Shown here in pieces: positions 28,101-32,154 of a DNA stretch of 32,154 nucleotides. The stretch comes from JAQAZP01 sp965531145. Lineage in GTDB: Bacteria; Acidobacteriota; JAQAZP01. A model generated the notes under the pieces. The model searched no databases. It had not been told where the DNA came from and worked only from the letters and a program-made list of their open reading frames with translations. A program made the translations under genes and the position numbers. The DNA is taken from positions 1-32,154 of the forward strand of contig CBESOE010000035.1 in NCBI GenBank assembly GCA_965531145.1. The letters run 5' to 3'. Numbering within the stretch: position 1 is the stretch's first letter; every line of letters starts with the position of its first letter.

Positions 28101-28247
28101 CCCCCCCCCCCCCCCGGAGACAGGCCAGACCGGTGTGTCGATCACCGGTGCCTCGATCGTGTTCGGGATGGGTGGCGGGGTTACCCCGGTGTGACCATCG
28201 ACGGAGTGCTGGCCCGATTCAATTGTGGAAGGATGTTGTTCGTCCAT
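25101..28247 (-). CDS. multi-pass GT-C-like membrane protein with C-terminal TPR array
   Basis: A 1048-aa membrane protein. A hydrophilic, Pro-rich N-terminus (1-44) leads through five Gly codons into about ten transmembrane helices (about 50-460). The first loop has F-D-V-W-W-H-L-E-A-G (D73) and D-P-F-S-F-T, resembling the first-loop acidic motif of GT-C glycosyltransferases; this family commonly carries TPRs. A soluble segment (~460-600) contains F-G-G-Y-L-I-H-R-L-Y-P-E-R-K-I-F-I-D-G-R. The C-terminal ~400 residues hold about ten TPRs, five or six in exact 35-residue register around G-E-M-E-K-A. The start is ATG 28247, with GAGG close upstream; longer frames to 28310 lack a ribosome site. 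A 15-base G tract (28101-28115 on the plus strand) lies before the first helix. It follows another GT-C-like gene, so a role in surface glycan assembly is likely but the sugar and acceptor are unknown. Confidence 0.8.
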   Translation of the reverse strand: MDEQHPSTIESGQHSVDGHTGVTPPPIPNTIEAPVIDTPVWPVSGGGGGPWLLLGLLALLILGFTVNKVVVFDVWWHLEAGKYFLDGGPLAGEDPFSFTAQGEEHRWIEGHWLFQILLALLYKIGDSIKIGGINLLILFKAALVCFAFFLVYRFAEGRRSPILVPFIFGLAVLAVAERFIVRPETASYLFIAGYILILEAYRRKPRISLLAWLVALQLLWVNVQGLFALGLVLIGCYLAGELVRWRINLPYQWDARNPLKDRAFMMLLGTGVVCLLVCLANPSGIHGALFPLEQFQMIQGDDNIFRQNIAEFHRPFAEMYQWNPATKALIVLLVVSLTSFILNFKRWDLTRVLLFGLFLFIGISARRNIALFALVAAPLTVINFRQWASSLGKESLLRRAGEKIASWRPVMAVAVAVFLCFGLWQAVSDNYFLKTVGAAKFGLGVNSESYPVAAADLIIKRDLQGNLYNQLGFGGYLIHRLYPERKIFIDGRNELYGEEFFKRYIDLTKKPISDPMLAQLDPDSWDKLVDDYNLQLALLNVRVGYDNKLIKTLYDSPKWALIQHDGTSALFARRGGDNAQAISILEQDFSILNSPPPNAFTPVEPRRGFLGGIFPIAEIKLGEFYSNLGFYDLAGKALERAVELDSGNVDARLALGKAYMNGREFEKALQVFGAAIAQVPGRTAEIRLFLGQEFFEAGEIDKSIEQFELCIVEEPSKTAEIRLFLGQKFIEEGEMEKAVEQFDLYLAVEPGKAFEIRSGLGQKYLEAGEMEKALAQFERLAQEDPEKASDVRFYVGQTYLQSGETEKAIDQIKTVIETDSDRATDARIFLGEIYAQAGEMEKALEQFQIVIRVEPAKAVAYERMGSVLHNTGRVEQALSNYKRALDRGMDTDLLRTNMGDCYLQMNLPEEALVEFERAVEMNPGNPDMRYNVAFAHQVLIEPAMAAGDEAEAQRRLDLCLEEYLRVLEIDPQHFRTLFNLGLIYSGGGQLAEARQCFLSFLAIPGVDENYRGEAQQYLAQIEGQMGQAPANGPLAGAPVAGPLAGGAE
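28101..28115 (-). repeat. homopolymeric G tract, 15 bases, in the coding strand
   Basis: Fifteen consecutive C on the plus strand are read as five GGG Gly codons (residues 45-49) of the TPR membrane protein, just before its first transmembrane helix. Tracts this long are prone to slipped-strand mispairing, and also to sequencing-length errors. Confidence 0.85.
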
Positions 28248-28421
28248 CTTCGCCTCTTCTCCTGCCATTGACGCGCCTGCCCCGTGGGGGGGGGCATCGC
28301 CCGGAATCACGTGTTTGGTGTGAAGACTTGAGTGTGCCGGCGGGTCCCCGAACGCCCGCTCTGTTCCAGGGATGTCGGGCTAACCGCTCAGGGCGCACGC
28401 AGTTTCAATTCTACCGATTCC

Positions 28422-30323
28422 CTAGCCGCCTGGCAATACCGCCCCTGTGGAATTCGAGGGCAACACGGATTGCAGGGAGAGCGGCCTGAACAACCAGCGG
28501 TATACTGTCATCTCACGGGTGGCCGGGCTGCCACAGGTCAGGTTATTTTCGATGGGCACCCGCAGCAGTTCCTCGTGCAGGTCGGAGCGGCGGGCGATCC
28601 CCGGGTACCAGTCATCGAAGATCACCAGGTAGTCGGGCCGATCATGCCGGAAATAATCGAGCACCGCCCCCTCACGGTCCCTGGTCCGCCTGAGCCGTTC
28701 CAGCATCTCGGGGGTGACCAGGCCCACCATGTCGATCACCCGCCGGTTGCTGAAGAAGCCGATGGCCCCGATGTCGTTGGTGGCCACCACCGCGTCTGCC
28801 GGGGTCTCATCGGCCAGCCAGCGGCCAATCCTCACCTGGGTCTCCTCGATGTTACGCACGTTCCAGGCATACTCGGTGGCCACCTGCCAGTCCTCCACCA
28901 GGCTCACCAGGACAGCCAGCACCAGCACCAGCACAACCTTGAGGTTCGGACCGGACGCCAGCCGACGACGGCACCCCCAGAGAGCCAGGGCCGCCACCAC
29001 CGCCAGCAGGGCAAAGACAGCCGCATGTCGGGGCAGAGCCTGGGAGAGGAAGGGCAGATACCACTGGCTGCCGGCCTGGGGCCACTGGTGGCCCATGCCA
29101 AAAACGCTCCTCTTCAACAGGTAGAACATGCCCAGTCCCATGCTGGCGGCAAAGGAGATGGCCAGCAGGGACCCCAGGGTCACCGCCGGAGGTCCGTCAT
29201 CGACGCCGGCGCGGCCACGGTCCGGGAACGCCCGCTGAACCGCGATCACGCCGAGGATCAGGAAGAGGGGTGTGATCACGGCCAGATAGCGTCCATATTG
29301 CTGGAAGTTGGCCGCTTCACCAGTGAGCAGCGCGCGGAGCCAGGGCAGGAGCAGCAGGGCGATCCAGAGCGGTCGTGTCGAGGTACCGGTGGCGGAAATT
29401 CGGCCGGAGAAGAAGAACGGCAGAAACAGGACGAGCACCAGGTTGTCGGGGAGCAGCATGTACTTGAACACCGGCCAGAAGGTCATGAACGGCGGGAGAA
29501 ACAATCCCGCCAGCGATCCGCCGCCGGCGGCCCGATCGAAAAGAGAGAGGCCGAGGGTCTTGGCGGTGAACGTGCTGGGAAGCATGGATTGACCGCCGGT
29601 GAGCCAGTAGTTGAAGAGGAAAAACGGGCCCGCCACGGCGACGAAACCGGCACAGAGCAGGAGAAGCGGAGGAGCGGCCCGGCCAGCCTTCTGCCGGCCA
29701 CCGATCCAGGACCAGAGAAGGTCGATCCCCGGACCACCGGCCAGGACCAGCGCCTCCGGCCGTGCCCACCCGGCCAGACCGAAAAGGGCTCCGGCCGCGA
29801 CACACCAGAACAGGTGTCCGCCGGACCGCCAGCGGAGATAAGAGGAAACTCCCGCAAGCGAGAGCAGAATCGCCAACATCAGTTCCATTCCCGACAGGGC
29901 GGCCCACTGCATCCTCGGGGTGACCGCCAGCAGGACGGCCGCGGCACCGGCGACAACCGGCCCGGCCCCCAGTTGCCGGGCCACCCGCGCCGCCAGCAGG
30001 GCCGAACCGAGGAGCAGAAGCAACCCCAGCACTTTGACCGGGCCGGGAGACGCACCGAAGAGGGACAGCAGCAGGCCGAGCAGAGCAGTCCAGAGCGGTC
30101 CGGTGCTACCGGCCACCGGTTCTCCCGGGTTGAAACAGAAACCCAGTCCCCGGGAAAAGTTTCTGGCGAAATTGAGGTGGATCCAGGCGTCGTCGAGAGG
30201 GAAACCGAGTTTCCCGGCCACGGAGAGTTCACGAAAAATGAAGAGGGCCGCCACCAGGACCAGGGCGGTGGAAACGATAAAAAACGATCCGATGTTCATT
30301 CTTTTCAGCATTTCACCTGTCAT
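28422..30323 (-). CDS. GT-C superfamily glycosyltransferase-like membrane protein
   Basis: A 633-aa polytopic membrane protein with about 11-12 predicted helices. The first loop after helix 1 carries F-P-L-D-D-A-W-I-H-L-N-F-A-R-N (D44-D45), the acidic motif of the GT-C fold that uses lipid-linked sugars. The following G-F-C-F-N-P-G-E-P-V-A-G-S-T-G-P-L-W loop is typical of this group. A soluble domain lies at the C-terminus (~510-620) with V-V-A-T-N-D-I-G-A-I-G-F-F and M-V-G-L-V-T-P-E. It would transfer a sugar to an extracytoplasmic acceptor; which one is unknown. The first ATG (30323) has no clear ribosome site; ATG 30299 (M-N-I-G-S-F-F) is an alternative. It lies 174 nt upstream of the TPR-containing GT-C protein on the same strand, so co-transcription is likely. 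Confidence 0.82.
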   Translation of the reverse strand: MTGEMLKRMNIGSFFIVSTALVLVAALFIFRELSVAGKLGFPLDDAWIHLNFARNFSRGLGFCFNPGEPVAGSTGPLWTALLGLLLSLFGASPGPVKVLGLLLLLGSALLAARVARQLGAGPVVAGAAAVLLAVTPRMQWAALSGMELMLAILLSLAGVSSYLRWRSGGHLFWCVAAGALFGLAGWARPEALVLAGGPGIDLLWSWIGGRQKAGRAAPPLLLLCAGFVAVAGPFFLFNYWLTGGQSMLPSTFTAKTLGLSLFDRAAGGGSLAGLFLPPFMTFWPVFKYMLLPDNLVLVLFLPFFFSGRISATGTSTRPLWIALLLLPWLRALLTGEAANFQQYGRYLAVITPLFLILGVIAVQRAFPDRGRAGVDDGPPAVTLGSLLAISFAASMGLGMFYLLKRSVFGMGHQWPQAGSQWYLPFLSQALPRHAAVFALLAVVAALALWGCRRRLASGPNLKVVLVLVLAVLVSLVEDWQVATEYAWNVRNIEETQVRIGRWLADETPADAVVATNDIGAIGFFSNRRVIDMVGLVTPEMLERLRRTRDREGAVLDYFRHDRPDYLVIFDDWYPGIARRSDLHEELLRVPIENNLTCGSPATREMTVYRWLFRPLSLQSVLPSNSTGAVLPGG

Positions 30324-30367
30324 CTGCTTTGAATGCGGGTGATGGCGATAAAAATCCTCGATATTTT

Positions 30368-30384
30368 AACACAGGGCCCGTGTT
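30368..30384. promoter_or_regulatory. dyad symmetry, possible operator
   Basis: AACAC-A-GGG followed directly by CCC-GTGTT is a near-perfect palindrome with one unpaired A and no loop, as expected for a dimeric regulator site rather than a hairpin. It falls at the expected transcription start of the minus-strand promoter whose -10 is at 30392-30397. Confidence 0.35.
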
Positions 30385-30391
30385 TCCAGAG

Positions 30392-30397
30392 ATTATA
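30392..30397 (-). promoter_or_regulatory. -10 box upstream of the GT-C glycosyltransferase gene
   Basis: A perfect TATAAT on the minus strand about 70 nt before the start codon at 30323. The best -35 candidate, TTGGTG (30413-30418), is only 15 nt away, so the promoter would be weak or activator-dependent. Confidence 0.4.
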
Positions 30398-30911
30398 GGC
30401 AGTACAAAGCCTCACCAATAATATCAAATTATCCAAAAGTTATACCAGTGAAGTGGATGAAAAATATCATTATTTGCCGATAACTACTTTCCGCCGACAA
30501 TGAAAAAAGAATAGAGTGCATTTAAAATATTGTTTATCAATACCTTACATAGATGTTCAAGATACAGAGTCAGGCGGTACCCACAAATGACGCGGTAAGA
30601 TCAATAATTCAAATTACACACTTTCCATCTAAAATATCTCAAGAGACATCCGATGAGAAATATGTATTCGATGGGTAGCAATGGATGAACTCGAGAATGG
30701 GATCAGAGGACGAGGAGGTGAGGAAAAGATCGGGGCACGAATACTGATCCTGAACAGCTCAACGTGCAAAGGAAACGGCATTTTCAGTTTTCAGGCTTTG
30801 GATTAAGGCAGAGATCGAAAAGGGCACCTGAAAACCTTAAACAGGCGGTAAAAGAATTTCGGGAGAAATAAGGGGCTCCCGAAGCACTCAAAAAGGAAGG
30901 AAGGTACCCAG

Positions 30912-31895
30912 ATGAAGAGAAACAACAAATTGAATTGGTTGGTGGTTCTGAGCGTGGTTGCGATTTTCAGCTTCTTCTCCACCGGTAGCGTTCAGGCATG
31001 GGGCCCCCTGGCCCAGAGCGCGATCGCCCAGGCGGTGCAGGATGCGGATGGTGTTCCGCCCGCAACGGCGAGCAGGAACTTCGTGATCGAGACCACCATG
31101 CCCAAGGCGTTCGAGTTTACCGACCTTGCGTATGCCAAGGAGTCGTACGACTTCACCGACATCATGAGCGACCACCTGCAGGGTATGACCGACTACTGCC
31201 AGGTGCTGGCCTGGGGTGCCTCCCAGACGGCCGAGAAGACCGGAGATCGCCTGTTCTTCCAGCCCACCAGTCGCGACACCTGCGAGCGCTGGGTCAACGA
31301 GCTGCTGTGCGACGCCCTGCTCTTCTGTGTCGAATCGCCCTACCACGGCACCGCCGTTGCGGAAGTGGCTGTGATGCCCAAGCTGGTGAGCGACAGCTCA
31401 ATTGAATACGCCATAAGCTATGGTTCCAATGACCAAATCATTAGCGGAATGGAGGTTATTCTCGCCGCCCACTTCCAGGCGCACGTGCTGGTGGGCGAGA
31501 TGGCTGTTGTGGGAAGCCCGGTGTTCCAGGACAACGCCAGGCGGCTGATCAACACCGGCGACTGGACCATCGCCATGGACAGATCCGTCGAGAACGCTGC
31601 GGAGTATGTGATCAACAGCACCCAGGCGGCCAGCGGCAGCAACTGGATGGTCGGCGACGCTTCCGACTACGGCAGCCAGCTTCTGGGCAGGCTCGGCAAC
31701 CTGCTGGTGGCCACCGGCGATGCCTCCATCGCGAACCAGAGCCACCTGGGGGTCTACTCTTACCGCGTGGGCCTGAACAGCGACCAGGTCACCGTGATTA
31801 CGGTCCAGTTCCTGCACGACGTGGCTCGCAATCTGGGCGAGCATCCGGTTACGAGAAACATGGCGCGGAGCCTGTATAACCTGATGACCGAATAA
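30912..31895 (+). CDS. secreted protein, distantly zinc-dependent phospholipase C-like, degenerate metal motif
   Basis: A 327-aa exported protein. The signal peptide (K-R-N-N-K at the N-terminus, hydrophobic core, cut after V-Q-A near residue 29) leaves a mature N-terminus of W-G-P-L-A-Q-S-A-I-A-Q-A-V. Zinc-dependent phospholipases C and S1/P1 nucleases begin with Trp followed by a Thr/Gly-His metal ligand (W-G-x-x-T-H-x-x-I-A); here that His position is Gln. A mostly helical body follows, with D-H-L-Q-G-M-T-D-Y-C-Q-V-L and C-E-R-W-V-N-E-L-L-C-D-A-L-L-F-C. Four to five cysteines may form disulfides. AAGGAAGGAAGG lies 7 nt before the ATG. Family placement is tentative; it may be a non-catalytic relative or an unrelated helical protein. 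It is a single-gene unit ending at a strong terminator. Confidence 0.65.
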   Translation: MKRNNKLNWLVVLSVVAIFSFFSTGSVQAWGPLAQSAIAQAVQDADGVPPATASRNFVIETTMPKAFEFTDLAYAKESYDFTDIMSDHLQGMTDYCQVLAWGASQTAEKTGDRLFFQPTSRDTCERWVNELLCDALLFCVESPYHGTAVAEVAVMPKLVSDSSIEYAISYGSNDQIISGMEVILAAHFQAHVLVGEMAVVGSPVFQDNARRLINTGDWTIAMDRSVENAAEYVINSTQAASGSNWMVGDASDYGSQLLGRLGNLLVATGDASIANQSHLGVYSYRVGLNSDQVTVITVQFLHDVARNLGEHPVTRNMARSLYNLMTE

Positions 31896-31969
31896 GTCGT
31901 GGACTTCCCCTATGATGGACAGTCGACCAGTTTCGGCAAGTAGTCATGGGCTTAATAATCGATACCGAC

Positions 31970-31989
31970 CCGGCCCCTTCGGGGGCCGG
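31970..31989 (+). other. UUCG tetraloop hairpin downstream of the secreted-protein gene
   Basis: CCGGCCCC-TTCG-GGGGCCGG is an 8-bp all-GC stem closed by a C(UUCG)G tetraloop, among the most stable RNA hairpins. It lies 74 nt after the stop and 10 nt before the terminator stem. No T run follows it. Confidence 0.7.
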
Positions 31990-31999
31990 TACACTCATA

Positions 32000-32029
32000 C
32001 GCCCCTCCCGACGGAGGGGCGATTTTTTT
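32000..32029 (+). terminator. rho-independent terminator
   Basis: CGCCCCTCC-CGAC-GGAGGGGCG is a perfect 9-bp GC stem with a 4-nt loop, followed after one A by seven Ts (32023-32029). It ends the transcript of the secreted-protein gene. On the minus strand no T run follows the stem, so it works in one direction only. Confidence 0.93.
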
Positions 32030-32045
32030 GTACGGGGAGGCGTTG

Positions 32046-32154
32046 CTAGTCGATGGTGGTGAGCACCGCACAGCTGTCTTCCGACTGATCGCCGGCCAGC
32101 GGGCTGGGATCGCCAGGGGTGGTGTCTTCCACCAGCAGCCGGAAACTGTTGGTC
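32046..32154 (-). CDS. C-terminal fragment of an unidentified protein
   Basis: The last 35 codons and the TAG stop (32046-32048) of a gene that enters from the right edge on the minus strand. Visible residues include N-S-F-R-L-L-V-E-D-T-T-P-G-D-P-S-P-L-A and end in C-A-V-L-T-T-I-D. The Thr/Asp/Pro-rich composition and the S-F-R-L-L-V-E-D strand suggest the end of a secreted or surface beta-rich protein, but no family can be named from this length. It is convergent with the phospholipase-like gene. The other two frames of the minus strand were not preferred because this one reads openly to the edge with typical GC-rich third positions. Confidence 0.5.
   Translation of the reverse strand, partial: TNSFRLLVEDTTPGDPSPLAGDQSEDSCAVLTTID

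Larger units (their letters stand above)
30324..30911. other. AT-rich intergenic region, 588 bp
   Basis: The spacer between two divergent genes is clearly richer in A+T than the rest of the window (runs such as AAAAATATCATTATTTG). No gene is supported. It holds a TATAAT and a dyad near its left end. A weak plus-strand promoter candidate is TTCAAA (30608-30613), a 16-nt spacer and TAAAAT (30630-30635). AAGGAAGGAAGG just before 30912 is the ribosome site of the next gene. A 41-codon open frame at 30681-30806 has no ribosome site and no recognisable content. Confidence 0.7.

Noticed and set aside
28332..30332. 666-codon plus-strand open frame
   Set aside because: It is antisense to the GT-C membrane gene, is Gln/Arg/Glu/His-rich low-complexity, and has no family motif; it is a by-product of high GC.
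30681..30806. 41-codon open frame in the AT-rich spacer
   Set aside because: No ribosome site, no similarity recognised, and short enough to occur by chance.
30787..30835. Inverted repeat GTTTTCAGG / CCTGAAAAC
   Set aside because: The 31-nt loop and lack of a T run make a terminator unlikely, and arms of 9 nt in an AT-rich region can arise by chance.

Overview
This is a GC-rich, densely packed window from a Gram-negative-type (diderm) bacterium. A Wza-like export protein with a signal peptide, predicted lipoproteins and an ECF sigma factor with its zinc-finger anti-sigma factor support this. A complete bacillithiol pathway (bshC, bshB, bshA) in a diderm with large propeller hybrid kinases, HEAT proteins and TPR-glycosyltransferases suggests the FCB/Gemmatimonadota/Krumholzibacteriota-like part of the tree. 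No rRNA is present, so this placement is inference. I saw no tRNA, CRISPR array, insertion sequence or prophage.

Layout. (1) 1-796, minus: the start of an anti-sigma factor gene overlapping an ECF sigma gene. (2) 910-1191, plus: a small cysteine-rich zinc-ribbon protein behind a consensus promoter. (3) 1281-1382: a short inverted-repeat element of the GTCATTGCGAGGAG type. (4) 7736 down to 1393, minus: a housekeeping operon of HEAT-cyclophilin lipoprotein, asnS, rimO, pgpA and ribF. (5) 7905-12873, plus: a translationally coupled operon of SAM methyltransferase, bshC, bshB, bshA and a YigZ/IMPACT protein. The methyltransferase overlaps bshC by 4 nt and is a candidate bacillithiol-modifying enzyme, comparable in role to N-methyl-bacillithiol synthase of Chlorobiaceae. 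(6) 12957-16871: a 1304-residue hybrid histidine kinase with a periplasmic propeller sensor. (7) 16994-21478, plus: a single-chain LYS4-like (homo)aconitase, then a coupled trio of M20 peptidase, a thioredoxin-fold/HEAT fusion and a GNAT acetyltransferase. (8) about 21499-21543: a half copy of the element in (3), again between convergent genes. (9) 24064 down to 21567, minus: fabD overlapping an M28 lipoprotein peptidase. (10) 24270-25049, plus: a polysaccharide export protein. (11) 30323 down to 25101, minus: two large membrane proteins of probable GT-C type, one with C-terminal TPRs and a 15-base G tract near its 5' end. (12) 30324-30911: an unusually AT-rich spacer. (13) 30912-31895: a secreted protein distantly like zinc-dependent phospholipase C with a degenerate metal motif, followed by a UUCG hairpin and a textbook terminator. 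(14) 32046-32154, minus: the 3' end of another gene.

Functionally the most coherent blocks are the low-molecular-weight thiol operon and the AhpF-like thioredoxin-fold/HEAT cassette, both of which point to thiol redox chemistry, and an envelope polysaccharide block (24.3-30.3 kb) with a possible phase-variable switch.
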